From Brucella pecoris (GTDB lineage: Bacteria > Pseudomonadota > Alphaproteobacteria > Rhizobiales > Rhizobiaceae), in the NCBI RefSeq assembly GCF_006376675.1, contig NZ_VEWK01000011.1, positions 1-64,000 of the forward strand: a DNA stretch of 64,000 nt, read 5' to 3'. Below the pieces are notes generated by a model that made no database searches, was not told the origin of the DNA, and saw only the letters and a list, made by a program, of their open reading frames with translations. The position numbers and the translations under genes were made by a program. Below, one piece after another: positions 1 to 10,304 of the stretch (the stretch's first letter is position 1; the number at the start of each line of letters is the position of its first letter).

Positions 1-51
1 GGGGAATAGGGGAATAGGGGAATAGGGGAATAGGGGAATAGGGGAATAGGG
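1..51. repeat. 8-bp tandem repeat array, unit GGGGAATA, six copies
   Basis: Six perfect head-to-tail copies of GGGGAATA fill positions 1-48, followed by a partial GGG. The array touches the window edge and may continue to the left. Perfect short arrays like this are typical variable-number tandem repeats; Brucella genomes are known for 8-bp arrays, though with a different unit. No gene is visible in it. Confidence 0.95.
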
Positions 52-104
52 TGCGGGCAGGTGGTGGACAAGGCAAGCAAAATATTCGCCTTGACCGAGA
101 ATAC

Positions 105-116
105 GCATCCGGATGC
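105..116. repeat. Perfect 12-bp palindrome GCATCCGGATGC
   Basis: A perfect palindrome lies between the two 8-bp repeat arrays. It could be a protein-binding site or simply part of the hairpin that the two inverted arrays could form. Function unknown. Confidence 0.5.
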
Positions 117-121
117 ATTTT

Positions 122-153
122 CCCTTACTCCCTTACTCCCTTACTCCCTTACT
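122..153. repeat. 8-bp tandem repeat array, unit CCCTTACT, four copies
   Basis: Four perfect copies of CCCTTACT. Read on the other strand the unit is AGTAAGGG, which matches 6 of 8 positions of AATAGGGG, a rotation of the unit in the first array. The two arrays are therefore related and inverted to each other, about 70 bp apart. Confidence 0.95.
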
Positions 154-391
154 CATTTTCCCCGGCGCTCAGTCAAAGGATAACGCTTCATTAAGCTTAA
201 TATCCGATAACTGACGAACGAATCCGCTATGGCGCCAAGTTGACGGCAAATGGCCGGAATCCGCAAGCAAAGCACTTGAGCATGTCTCCCAAAAGTGGGA
301 ACCGGTTTTGGGACAAAGACATGCATGAAACCAAAAGATTAAAGCGCGAGGCGCTTTAGGTATCGGGCCGCGTACCCGGGAAAGGATCGGA
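154..391. promoter_or_regulatory. Upstream region of the dcw cluster, no gene seen
   Basis: This leader before rsmH holds a palindrome ATTAAGCTTAAT (about 191-202), two GANTC sites (220-224 and 257-261), one copy of the dispersed palindromic repeat (281-323) and a short inverted repeat just before the start of rsmH. An mraZ gene, which heads this cluster in many bacteria, is not visible in the bases present. No promoter could be assigned with confidence. Confidence 0.4.
281..323. repeat. Dispersed palindromic intergenic repeat, copy A
   Basis: The arms CATGTC and GACATG enclose the core AAAAGTGGGAACCGGTTTTGGG. The core resembles a short palindromic repeat that is very common between genes in Rhizobiales. 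Further copies in this window are at 21144-21188, 24100-24143, 31824-31866 and 33798-33840. Confidence 0.75.
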
Positions 392-1435
392 ATGATGGCG
401 AGCCTCGGCGGAGACAATTCTCAAGCCGGTGGGGCTGAAGTCCGTCACGTTCCGGTGCTGATCGCCGAAGTGATCGACGCCCTGAAGCCTGCACCTGGCG
501 CAGTGATTGTCGATGGGACATTCGGTGCTGGTGGTTACACGCGTCGCATACTGGAAACGGGTGCGGATGTGATCGCGATTGACCGCGATCCGACCGCAAT
601 CGAGGCCGGGCGGGCGATGGAGAAGCAGTTTCCAGGCAGGCTCGATCTGGTTGAGTCCCGGTTCTCTGCTCTTGATGACGCAGTTTCGCATGTTAAAGGA
701 GCGGACAGCAAAGTGGACGGTGTTGTGCTCGATATTGGCGTATCGTCGATGCAGATCGACGAGGCCGAGCGCGGCTTTTCCTTCCAGAAGGACGGTCCGC
801 TCGACATGCGCATGTCGAAAAAGGGCCCCAGCGCTGCCGATGTGGTCAACCGCCTCAAGATCGGCGATCTTGCCCGCATTTTCAATTTTCTCGGCGAGGA
901 GCGGCACGCGGGCCGCATCGCACGCATGATCGACAAACGCCGCGCGGTACAGCCTTTCACACGCACGCTCGATCTCGCCAATGCCATCGAAACGCTTGTT
1001 GGCCGCAATCCGAAGGATCGCATCCATCCCGCGACGCGCGTATTTCAGGCGCTACGCGTTTATGTGAATGATGAACTGGGCGAACTGGCACGGGCGCTGC
1101 TTGCCGCCGAGCGTATCTTGAAGCCGGGCGGTCGGCTGGTTGTCGTGACCTTCCATTCGCTCGAGGATCGCATGGTGAAGCGCTATTTCGCTGACCGCGC
1201 GGGCGGTAGCGCCGGATCGCGTCATCTGCCGGAAACGCATATCCGCCTGCCAAGCTTTACGCCTGCGGTCAAGGGCGCTGTTGGCCCGACAGCGGAAGAA
1301 GAAGAACGAAACCCGCGTGCGCGCTCGGCAAAGCTGCGCGCCGGGATCAGGACGGACAATCCGCCACTGGAAGACGATCTATCGCTGTTCGGGTTGCCCA
1401 AACTGCCCGAGACGAACGAACTGGCCCGGAGTTAA
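392..1435 (+). CDS. rsmH: 16S rRNA (cytosine(1402)-N(4))-methyltransferase RsmH (MraW)
   Basis: This enzyme uses S-adenosylmethionine to methylate C1402 of 16S rRNA in the ribosomal P site; its gene classically heads the dcw cluster. The 347-residue protein shows HVPVL (19-23), the SAM-binding DGTFGAGGYT (41-50), DIGVSSMQ (114-121), HPATRVFQALR (212-222) and FHSLEDR (254-260), all hallmarks of the family, and full family length. Two ATG codons stand in tandem (392 and 395); the second would give 346 residues. ftsL follows after 4 bp, so the two are co-transcribed. Confidence 0.97.
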   Translation: MMASLGGDNSQAGGAEVRHVPVLIAEVIDALKPAPGAVIVDGTFGAGGYTRRILETGADVIAIDRDPTAIEAGRAMEKQFPGRLDLVESRFSALDDAVSHVKGADSKVDGVVLDIGVSSMQIDEAERGFSFQKDGPLDMRMSKKGPSAADVVNRLKIGDLARIFNFLGEERHAGRIARMIDKRRAVQPFTRTLDLANAIETLVGRNPKDRIHPATRVFQALRVYVNDELGELARALLAAERILKPGGRLVVVTFHSLEDRMVKRYFADRAGGSAGSRHLPETHIRLPSFTPAVKGAVGPTAEEEERNPRARSAKLRAGIRTDNPPLEDDLSLFGLPKLPETNELARS

Positions 1436-1439
1436 ACGA

Positions 1440-1841
1440 GTGCTGCGTACTTTCGACATCATCATGATAGCGGCGATGCTGGTGGCGGCGACCGTCACCT
1501 ACACGATCAAATATGACGCGGAAAAGCAGATCGCGGTCATCGCCAAGCTCAAGCGACAGATCGACTCCGAGAAAGACACGATCACGCTTCTGCGCGCCGA
1601 TTGGGCATTGATGACCCAGCCAGGTCGCCTGCAGAGCCTTGTTGGTGTTTATGAAAAGGAACTCAATATCCAGCCGATCGAAGCCGAACAGCTTGTGCTG
1701 GGCGTCAACGAAATTCCGGAACGTCCGGTCGACGATATACAGAAGATCATTTCTGGCAGCGACGAACTGCTCGCAAGCGGTGTGCTCGAAAAGGATGCGA
1801 TCACCACCGGCAGCGTCAAGAAGAGCGGGGCGAGGCACTGA
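1440..1841 (+). CDS. ftsL: Cell division protein FtsL
   Basis: FtsL is a small bitopic inner-membrane protein that forms a complex with FtsQ and FtsB and activates septal peptidoglycan synthesis by FtsW-FtsI. From the GTG at 1440 it has 133 residues: a hydrophobic segment at about 6-23, then a heptad-rich stretch at about 26-55 suited to a coiled coil, then a periplasmic tail. The reading frame is open further upstream inside rsmH, but GTG 1440 lies just after the rsmH stop and puts the membrane segment at the N terminus, as in the family. Assignment rests on topology and position, because FtsL sequences are poorly conserved. Confidence 0.88.
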   Translation: MLRTFDIIMIAAMLVAATVTYTIKYDAEKQIAVIAKLKRQIDSEKDTITLLRADWALMTQPGRLQSLVGVYEKELNIQPIEAEQLVLGVNEIPERPVDDIQKIISGSDELLASGVLEKDAITTGSVKKSGARH

Positions 1842-1843
1842 TC

Positions 1844-3658
1844 ATGCGGCTGAGACTATTCGGAAAAAAGAATACGCAACTAGATGACGGTGTTGGGCCG
1901 GTCAGCGATGAAAAGCTGTCCGGCAACATGGCTTTTGTCGGTTCGCGCAAGAAGCATGGCAACCGCGCACGCAATCGCCTCTGGATGGCCATCGCCTGTT
2001 TTGTCGGCATCTATGGTGTCATGGCCGGCAAGCTCGTCTATTTCGGCGTCATCGGCGGGGAAAACGAGGACAATGCAGGTCCGGCTGTTCACCAGCTTGC
2101 ATCGCGCCCGGATATTCTTGACCGCAACGGCGAAATTCTCGCCACCGATATCAAGACTGCTTCGCTCTATGCAGAGCCGCGCAAGATCGTAGACCCCGAC
2201 GAAACCATCGAAATGCTGTCGACAGTGCTGCCCGATCTCGATTGGGAAGCGACGTACAAGCGTCTGAAAAGTGGTGCTGGCTTCGTCTGGGTCAAGCGTG
2301 GGCTGACCCCGAGACAGCAGAGCCAGATTATGGCGCTCGGCGTGCCGGGCATCGGCTTCCGCACGGAAAAGCGCCGCTTTTATCCAGGTGGGCCGACCGC
2401 ATCGCATATTCTCGGTCTCGTCAATGTCGATAATCAGGGCATTGCGGGCATGGAAAAATATATCGACAGCCAGGGGCTGACCGACTTGCGTTCGGTTGGT
2501 CTTGCGACCGGACAGTCGCTGGAGCCGGTGCGCCTGTCGATCGATATTCGCGTGCAGCACATCATGCGCGACGTGCTGGTCAAGGCTATGGAACGCTACC
2601 GGGCGATTGCTGCCGGTGCGGTGGTGCTGAATGTCAAAACCGGCGAAGTGATCGCCATGGCATCGGTGCCGGATTTTGATCCGAACAACCCGGTCCATGC
2701 GCTGGACAAGGACCGCCTGAACCGCATGTCGGCAGGCACCTATGAAATGGGCTCGACCATCAAGAGCTTCACCACGGCGATGGCGCTCGATTCCGGCAAG
2801 TTCAACCTGCAGTCGAAACTCGATGCGAGCCGTCCGCTGGTGTTTGGTCGCCAGACGATCCGCGACTTCCACGGCAAGGGGCGCTGGCTGACGCTGCCGG
2901 AAGTTTTCATCTTCTCGTCCAATATCGGTTCGGGCCGCGAAGCGGATGCCGTCGGCATCGAAGGGCATCGCGCATTCCTCAAGAAGATCGGCCTTCTCGA
3001 CCGCATGCAGACGGAGCTGCCGGAAGTGGCGCGTCCCGTCGAGCCGCGTGTGTGGAAGAAGGTCCACTCGATGACTATTTCGTTCGGTCACGGCATGATG
3101 ACGACGCCGCTACAGACGGCCGTTGGTGCTGCCGCTCTGATGAATGGCGGCAAGCTGATGGAGCCGACTTTCCTGATGCGCACGCAGGCTCAGGCTGATC
3201 AGGTGGCCAAGCAGGTGGTTCATCCACAGGTTTCTGCGGATATGCGCTACCTCTATCGCCTTAATGCAACTGCCCAGGGCGGTTCTGGCAAGCGGGCGAC
3301 GGTTCCGGGCTACCGCGTCGGCGGCAAGACCGGCACTGCCGAAAAGGTGGTGCACGGACGCTATTCGAAAGATGTGCGTTTCAACGCATTTCTTGCTTCA
3401 TTTCCAATGGATGATCCAACCTATGTCGTCCTGACCATCATTGATGAGCCGAAGCCGGAAGAAGGCAAATTCAGTGCAACCGCAGGTCTCAACGCAGCGC
3501 CGATGGTTTCGGAGATCATCCGTCGTTCGGCTTCGTTCCTCGGTGTGAAACCCGATTTCCAACTCGAAGCCCAGCCAGCAATGGTTAGCAATTTAAGCGG
3601 CAAGCCTGATTTTCAACAGGAAGTGCCGCCAGCAATGGTTTCCAACGAATACGACTGA
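1844..3658 (+). CDS. ftsI: Peptidoglycan D,D-transpeptidase FtsI (PBP3)
   Basis: FtsI is the septum-specific class B penicillin-binding protein that cross-links peptidoglycan in partnership with FtsW. The 604-residue protein has a cytoplasmic N terminus, a membrane anchor at about 47-69, a PBP dimerisation domain, and a transpeptidase domain with all three active-site motifs: S304-T-I-K307 (catalytic serine), SSN (358-360) and KTGT (495-498). The start is 2 bp after ftsL. The far C terminus carries a tandem duplication: residues 569-583 and 587-601 share 12 of 15 residues (KPDFQ...PAMVSN). Confidence 0.97.
   Translation: MRLRLFGKKNTQLDDGVGPVSDEKLSGNMAFVGSRKKHGNRARNRLWMAIACFVGIYGVMAGKLVYFGVIGGENEDNAGPAVHQLASRPDILDRNGEILATDIKTASLYAEPRKIVDPDETIEMLSTVLPDLDWEATYKRLKSGAGFVWVKRGLTPRQQSQIMALGVPGIGFRTEKRRFYPGGPTASHILGLVNVDNQGIAGMEKYIDSQGLTDLRSVGLATGQSLEPVRLSIDIRVQHIMRDVLVKAMERYRAIAAGAVVLNVKTGEVIAMASVPDFDPNNPVHALDKDRLNRMSAGTYEMGSTIKSFTTAMALDSGKFNLQSKLDASRPLVFGRQTIRDFHGKGRWLTLPEVFIFSSNIGSGREADAVGIEGHRAFLKKIGLLDRMQTELPEVARPVEPRVWKKVHSMTISFGHGMMTTPLQTAVGAAALMNGGKLMEPTFLMRTQAQADQVAKQVVHPQVSADMRYLYRLNATAQGGSGKRATVPGYRVGGKTGTAEKVVHGRYSKDVRFNAFLASFPMDDPTYVVLTIIDEPKPEEGKFSATAGLNAAPMVSEIIRRSASFLGVKPDFQLEAQPAMVSNLSGKPDFQQEVPPAMVSNEYD
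3548..3646 (+). repeat. Diverged tandem duplication in the 3' end of ftsI
   Basis: Two 45-bp coding units, 3548-3592 and 3602-3646, have a 54-bp period and encode 15-residue segments that match at 12 positions. The second copy ends four codons before the stop. The DNA copies have diverged, including at synonymous sites, so the duplication is not recent. Confidence 0.85.
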
Positions 3659-3712
3659 TTCGCATAAAGCAGCCTTTGCAGCGAAACGCGCACAACTGAA
3701 TCTGGATTTGGT

Positions 3713-5185
3713 ATGACCATGAAACTGAAGGAAATCGCTCTCTTTAACGAACTGGCCTCCGGCAATGCCGGCGAGGTGGAGATCACCGGCATCACGTCGG
3801 ACTCCCGCAAGGTCGAACGCGGTTTTCTTTTCGCAGCGCTGAAGGGCGTGAAAGCGGATGGTGCGGCTTTTGTCGCCGATGCCGTCAAGCGCGGCGCCAG
3901 CGCCATCATCGCAGGCAAGGAGACGGCCATCGCCGACGCAGGCGTGCCGGTTCTTCATGTCGATGATCCCCGCCTTGCATTGGCAGTCGCTGCGGCGCAG
4001 TTCTATGGCAAGCAGCCACAAGTTATGGTTGCCGTCACGGGTACCAGCGGCAAGACTTCCGTCGCGTCCTTTGCCCGCCAGATCTGGGCCTATGCCGGTT
4101 TCCCGGCGGCGAATATAGGCACGACCGGCGTGTTTTCGCCGACCCGCAGCGACTATAATTCACTGACGACGCCCGATCCTGTGGAGCTGCATCGCGTTCT
4201 GGCAGAGCTTGCCGACGAAGGCGTGACCCATGCGGCCATGGAAGCTTCGTCGCATGGTCTCGATCAGCGCCGTCTGGATGGTGTCAAGCTCGCCGCCGGT
4301 GCTTTCACCAATCTCGGTCGTGACCATATGGATTATCATGCGACCGTTGAGGAGTATCTCGGCGCGAAGATGCGTCTCTTCAACACGCTTTTGCCGAAGG
4401 GCGCGCCCGCCATCATCTTCTCCGACGACCATTTCTCGGCGCAGGCTATCGAAGCAGCAACGCTTGCCGGTTGTGACGTGAAGACGGTCGGGCGGAAAGG
4501 CAATTTCATTGCCCTCAAGCGCGTGGAGCATGAGCGTTTCCGCCAGCATGTCGAAGTGCGCATCGGTGACGATATTTTCGAGATCGAACTGCCGCTCGCT
4601 GGAGATTTTCAGGTTGCAAATGCGCTGGTCGCAGCGGGACTTGCGATGGTCACAGGCGTTCCGGCTGCGGCTGCGATGCGCGCGCTGGAGCGTCTGAAAG
4701 GTGCTCCGGGGCGCCTCGATCTTGTCGGTGCAACAGAAGATGGCGCGCCAGCCTATGTCGATTACGCCCACAAGCCAGAGGCGCTGGAAAATGTTCTGAC
4801 TTCGGTACGCCCGTTCACGACCGGTCGGGTGATCGTCGTCTTCGGTTGTGGGGGCGACCGCGACAAGGGCAAGCGTCCGATCATGGGCGAAATCGCCTCG
4901 CGACTGGCCGATGTGGCAATCGTTACCGATGATAATCCGCGTTCGGAAGTTCCGGCCCAGATCCGCTCCGAAATCATGGCTGCGGCGCCGGGCGCGACCG
5001 AAATCGGGGATCGCCGTGAGGCAATTTTCACCGCCGTATCAATGATGCAGCCAGGCGATACATTGGTCGTTGCGGGCAAGGGGCACGAGGAAGGGCAGGT
5101 CGTCGGCAACATCACGCTGCCATTCTCGGATCATGCGGAAGTTGCAGCAGCACTTGCTGCCCGTCTTGAGGAGCGCTCGGAATGA
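3713..5185 (+). CDS. murE: UDP-MurNAc-L-Ala-D-Glu:meso-diaminopimelate ligase MurE
   Basis: MurE is the cytoplasmic Mur ligase that adds the third stem-peptide residue to the peptidoglycan precursor, using ATP. The 490-residue protein shows the P-loop GTSGKTS (110-116), the TTPDP substrate loop (152-156), HxxLDQ-like residues near 181, and DNPR (407-410). The DNPR motif is characteristic of enzymes that use meso-diaminopimelate rather than lysine. A 54-bp gap separates it from ftsI. Its stop overlaps the murF start (ATGA), pointing to translational coupling. Confidence 0.97.
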   Translation: MTMKLKEIALFNELASGNAGEVEITGITSDSRKVERGFLFAALKGVKADGAAFVADAVKRGASAIIAGKETAIADAGVPVLHVDDPRLALAVAAAQFYGKQPQVMVAVTGTSGKTSVASFARQIWAYAGFPAANIGTTGVFSPTRSDYNSLTTPDPVELHRVLAELADEGVTHAAMEASSHGLDQRRLDGVKLAAGAFTNLGRDHMDYHATVEEYLGAKMRLFNTLLPKGAPAIIFSDDHFSAQAIEAATLAGCDVKTVGRKGNFIALKRVEHERFRQHVEVRIGDDIFEIELPLAGDFQVANALVAAGLAMVTGVPAAAAMRALERLKGAPGRLDLVGATEDGAPAYVDYAHKPEALENVLTSVRPFTTGRVIVVFGCGGDRDKGKRPIMGEIASRLADVAIVTDDNPRSEVPAQIRSEIMAAAPGATEIGDRREAIFTAVSMMQPGDTLVVAGKGHEEGQVVGNITLPFSDHAEVAAALAARLEERSE

Positions 5186-6612
5186 GTGACTGGCTCTGGA
5201 CGTCCAACGATATGGTCGAAGCCATGGAAGGCAGGCCCTTCGGCAATCTTCCTGCTGGTATAACCGGTATCTCCATTGATAGCCGCTCGCTGAAACCCGG
5301 CGAGGCATTTTTCGCGATCAAGGGCGAACAGTTCGACGGGCATGACTTCGTAACCTCTGCCATGGCCGCCGGTGCGGGTCTTCTTGTGGTGGCCGAGCAT
5401 CGTCTGCCCGCATTCGGCAATTCAAAAGTGCCGATGATCGTCGTTGAGGACGTGCTTGAAGCTCTTACCAAGCTCGGCATTGCTTCGCGGGCGCGCTCGA
5501 AGGCACAGATCATTGCGGTGACGGGTTCCGTCGGCAAGACGACGACCAAGGAAGCCTTGCGTCATGTGCTTTCGGAAGTTGGCAAGGTTCATGCGTCAGT
5601 GGCGTCGTTCAACAATCATTGGGGTGTGCCGCTGACGCTTGCACGCATGCCTGCTGATACCGATTACGGTGTCTTCGAAATCGGCATGAACCACCACGAT
5701 GAAATTCGTCCGCTGGTGAAGATGGTGCGTCCGCATGTGGCGCTGATTACGCTGATCGCACCCGCACATCTCGGTCATTTCGCCAATCTGGAAGAAATTG
5801 CTGTCGCCAAGGCGGAAATTTTTGAAGGCATTGTTCCGGGTGGCTATGCGCTTCTCAATCGGGACGACAAACGCTTCAAGCAACTGGAAGAACTGGCCGA
5901 AAAGGCCGGTATCGAACACATTGCCACATTCGGGGAAAATGCCCGTTCCGACTACCGCCTGCGCGAAGTGAAGCTTCATCCTACCTGCTCGTGCATGACG
6001 GTGAAGATCGGCACGCATGAAGCTGCGGTCAAGGTTGGCATGCCGGGCCGCCATATCGTGCAGAATATGCTTGCTGTTCTCGGTGCCGCTGATCTGGTCG
6101 GGGCTGATATTGCCAAGGTGATGATGGCCATGGCAACGCTTTCTGCCGAAGGTGGTCGCGGTGCGCGCCATGTGCTTCAGCATCCCGAGGGCACGTTCAC
6201 GCTGATCGACGAGAGCTACAATGCCAATCCGACCTCGATGCGCGCAGCCCTGTCGCTGCTGCATTCGACGATACCGGAAGGTTCGCGTGGCCGTCGCATC
6301 GCGGTTCTGGGCGATATGCTGGAGCTTGGCCGTCAATCGGGCAAACTTCACGCCGATCTGGCGCGCCCGATCGTGGATGCCGAAGTGAATGCGCTTTTTA
6401 TCGGTGGACCGGACATGGCGGCGCTTAAAAATGCCTTGCCGGTTGAAATTCAGACCGAGTACAGGCAAAGCACCGACGAATTGTTGCCGCTGGTGATCAA
6501 GGCGGTCCGTCCGGGCGATGTCATCATGGTGAAATCGTCGAAAGGGATCGGCTTTTCCAAAATCGTCAAGGCGCTGATCAGCCAGTTTCCGCCGGTGGAA
6601 CCCGCGGAGTAA
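5182..6612 (+). CDS. murF: UDP-MurNAc-tripeptide:D-Ala-D-Ala ligase MurF
   Basis: MurF joins the D-Ala-D-Ala dipeptide, made by Ddl further down this cluster, to the UDP-MurNAc-tripeptide, completing the cytoplasmic pentapeptide precursor. The 476-residue protein has the Mur ligase P-loop GSVGKTT (115-121), an N-terminal substrate domain with SIDSRSLKPG (31-40), the central domain, and the C-terminal domain with DESYNANP typical of MurF. The start codon overlaps the murE stop by 4 bp. No anomalies are seen. Confidence 0.97.
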   Translation: MSDWLWTSNDMVEAMEGRPFGNLPAGITGISIDSRSLKPGEAFFAIKGEQFDGHDFVTSAMAAGAGLLVVAEHRLPAFGNSKVPMIVVEDVLEALTKLGIASRARSKAQIIAVTGSVGKTTTKEALRHVLSEVGKVHASVASFNNHWGVPLTLARMPADTDYGVFEIGMNHHDEIRPLVKMVRPHVALITLIAPAHLGHFANLEEIAVAKAEIFEGIVPGGYALLNRDDKRFKQLEELAEKAGIEHIATFGENARSDYRLREVKLHPTCSCMTVKIGTHEAAVKVGMPGRHIVQNMLAVLGAADLVGADIAKVMMAMATLSAEGGRGARHVLQHPEGTFTLIDESYNANPTSMRAALSLLHSTIPEGSRGRRIAVLGDMLELGRQSGKLHADLARPIVDAEVNALFIGGPDMAALKNALPVEIQTEYRQSTDELLPLVIKAVRPGDVIMVKSSKGIGFSKIVKALISQFPPVEPAE

Positions 6613-6638
6613 GCGGTATTTGAGGGATTTTTCTCTAC

Positions 6639-7721
6639 ATGTTGATGCTTCTCACCTTCTTCGCCGAACATATGACACCGCTCAATGTGTTCCGCTATAT
6701 TACTTTCCGCACCGGCGGCGCGATGATTACATCGGCGCTGATCGTGTTCCTGTTCGGCCCGTCGATCATCAACTCGCTCCGGGTGCGTCAGGGGAAAGGC
6801 CAGCCGATCCGCGCTGACGGCCCGCAGACCCATTTCAAGAAAGCCGGTACACCCACGATGGGCGGCCTCATGATCATGACCGGCATTCTTGTGTCGTGCC
6901 TGCTCTGGGCCAATCTTGCCAGTGTCTATGTCTGGGTGGTGCTGACGGTCACGGTGGGCTTCGGAGCCATCGGTTTCTACGATGACTATCTGAAGGTAAC
7001 AAAGCAATCCGACAAGGGCTTTTCCGGCAAGGCACGTCTCGGTATCGAATTCCTGATTGCCGCTGTCGCCGCTTTCATCATCATGCGGGCAGGGCAGGAG
7101 CCGTTCTCGTCATCGCTGACATTCCCGTTTGCCAAGCAGTTCGTCATCAATCTGAGCTGGTTCTTCATTCCGTTTGCTGCCTTCGTCATGGTTGGTGCAG
7201 GCAACGCCGTAAACCTGACCGACGGTCTCGACGGGCTTGCAATCGTTCCGGTGATGGTGGCCGCAGCCTCCTTCGGCTTCATCGCCTATCTTTCCGGTAA
7301 TGCGATCTTCGCCGACTATCTGCAGATCCATTTCGTGCCAGGCACGGGTGAGCTTGCGGTGGTTCTCGGCGCTGTTATCGGCGCCGGGCTTGGCTTTCTC
7401 TGGTTCAACGCGCCTCCCGCCGCTATCTTCATGGGCGATACGGGTTCGCTGGCGCTGGGCGGCATGCTCGGCGCGGTCGCAGTTGCGACGAAGCATGAAA
7501 TCGTTCTCGCCATCATCGGCGGTCTGTTCGTCGTCGAAGCGCTTTCCGTTATCATTCAGGTCGGCTCCTTCAAGCTGACCGGCAAGCGCGTCTTCCTGAT
7601 GGCGCCTATCCACCACCATTTCGAGAAGAAAGGCTGGACCGAGAGTCAGGTCGTGATCCGGTTCTGGATCGTTGCGATCATTCTCGCGATGATCGGTCTT
7701 TCCACCTTGAAGCTCAGATAA
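6639..7721 (+). CDS. mraY: Phospho-N-acetylmuramoyl-pentapeptide transferase MraY
   Basis: MraY is the inner-membrane enzyme that transfers phospho-MurNAc-pentapeptide from UDP to undecaprenyl phosphate, making lipid I. The 360-residue polytopic protein shows GTPTMGG (70-76), the conserved Asp pair D115-D116, NLTDGLDG (192-199) and the HHH motif (325-327) followed by FEKKG. These are the catalytic and magnesium-binding landmarks of the family. It lies 26 bp after murF and 12 bp before murD. Confidence 0.97.
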   Translation: MLMLLTFFAEHMTPLNVFRYITFRTGGAMITSALIVFLFGPSIINSLRVRQGKGQPIRADGPQTHFKKAGTPTMGGLMIMTGILVSCLLWANLASVYVWVVLTVTVGFGAIGFYDDYLKVTKQSDKGFSGKARLGIEFLIAAVAAFIIMRAGQEPFSSSLTFPFAKQFVINLSWFFIPFAAFVMVGAGNAVNLTDGLDGLAIVPVMVAAASFGFIAYLSGNAIFADYLQIHFVPGTGELAVVLGAVIGAGLGFLWFNAPPAAIFMGDTGSLALGGMLGAVAVATKHEIVLAIIGGLFVVEALSVIIQVGSFKLTGKRVFLMAPIHHHFEKKGWTESQVVIRFWIVAIILAMIGLSTLKLR

Positions 7722-7733
7722 CAGGCATATCGA

Positions 7734-9136
<1,403 letters not shown>

Positions 9137-9137
<1 letters not shown>

Positions 9138-10297
9138 TGGTAAGCCGTGTCGATCGCGGTCCTGTCGCCAATTGGTGGTGGACAATAGACCGCTTCTTCC
9201 TCGCCGCATGTCTGGCCCTGATGGGCCTTGGCATTCTGCTGTCATTCGCCGCAAGTCCTGCCGTGGCCCAGCGTATCGGCCTCGACGGGTTCCATTTTGT
9301 CGAGCGCCAGATTTTCTTCATGCTTCCGGCAGTTGGTGTCATGATCGGCGTTTCGTTTCTCTCGCCACGTCAGATCAGGCGATTTGCATTGATCCTGCTT
9401 GGTATTTCGCTCGTGCTGATGGTTGCCGCACTGTTTTTCGGCATCGAGGTGAAGGGCGCGCGACGCTGGGTTAATCTGGCGGGCATCTCCATTCAGCCTT
9501 CGGAATTCATGAAGCCCGCGTTTGTGGTGGTTTGCGCCTGGCTGTTCTCAGAGCGGGAACGCGGTGGCGAAATGCCCGGCAATTTTCTTGCCATGCTGCT
9601 GTTCGGCACGGTTGCGGCGCTGCTCGTTCTCCAGCCTGACCTTGGCCAGACAATGCTGACCACTGGCACGTGGGGAGCAATGTTCTTCCTCGCCGGCCTG
9701 CCAATGTTCTGGATTCTGGTCCTCGGCGGCCTTGCCGTTTGCGGTGGTGTTTCAGCCTATTTCATGTTCGATCACGTCGCAGGGCGTATCAATCGGTTCA
9801 TGACGGGCGAGGGCGACACGTTTCAGGTCGATGCCGGTCGTGAAGCGATCCTGCGCGGTGGCTGGTTCGGACAAGGTCCAGGCGAAGGCACCGTGAAGCG
9901 GATCATCCCGGACAGCCACACCGACTTCATTTTCTCGGTCGCCGCCGAAGAATATGGCATCATTTTGTGCATGATCATCATGCTGCTGTTTGCATTCATC
10001 GTCGTGCGCGGCCTGTCCATCGCACTGCGTGAGCGTGATCCATTTACACGTCTGGCCGTTTCGGGGATTGTCATTCTGTTCGGCTTCCAGTCGATCATCA
10101 ACATGGCGGTGAACCTGCATCTCATGCCTGCAAAGGGCATGACCTTGCCGTTCATTTCCTATGGCGGTTCCTCGCTCATCGCTATCGCCATCACGATGGG
10201 CATTCTTCTTGCCCTGACGCGCCGTCGTCCGGAAGCGCGCATGACCCATACGGTCGGCAGTGGTGTCGATATGGGCAAACGCATTCCTGCGCTGTGA
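9137..10297 (+). CDS. ftsW: Septal peptidoglycan polymerase FtsW (SEDS family)
   Basis: FtsW is the SEDS-family glycosyltransferase that polymerises lipid II at the septum, working with FtsI. The 386-residue protein is strongly hydrophobic with about ten membrane segments. It has the QPD segment (166-168) and the C-terminal signature FISYGGSS (339-346) preceded by MPAKGMTLP. GGAGG (9122-9127) lies a suitable distance before the ATG, inside the end of murD. The protein ends with a short basic cytoplasmic tail. Confidence 0.96.
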
Positions 10298-10304
10298 GGG
10301 CTTG

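Noticed and set aside
1..153. Possible CRISPR array
   Set aside because: The repeats are 8-bp, head-to-tail with no spacers.
10260..10304. Longer start for murG (GTG 10260)
   Set aside because: It lies inside ftsW and precedes the conserved N terminus; ATG 10305 just after the ftsW stop fits better.
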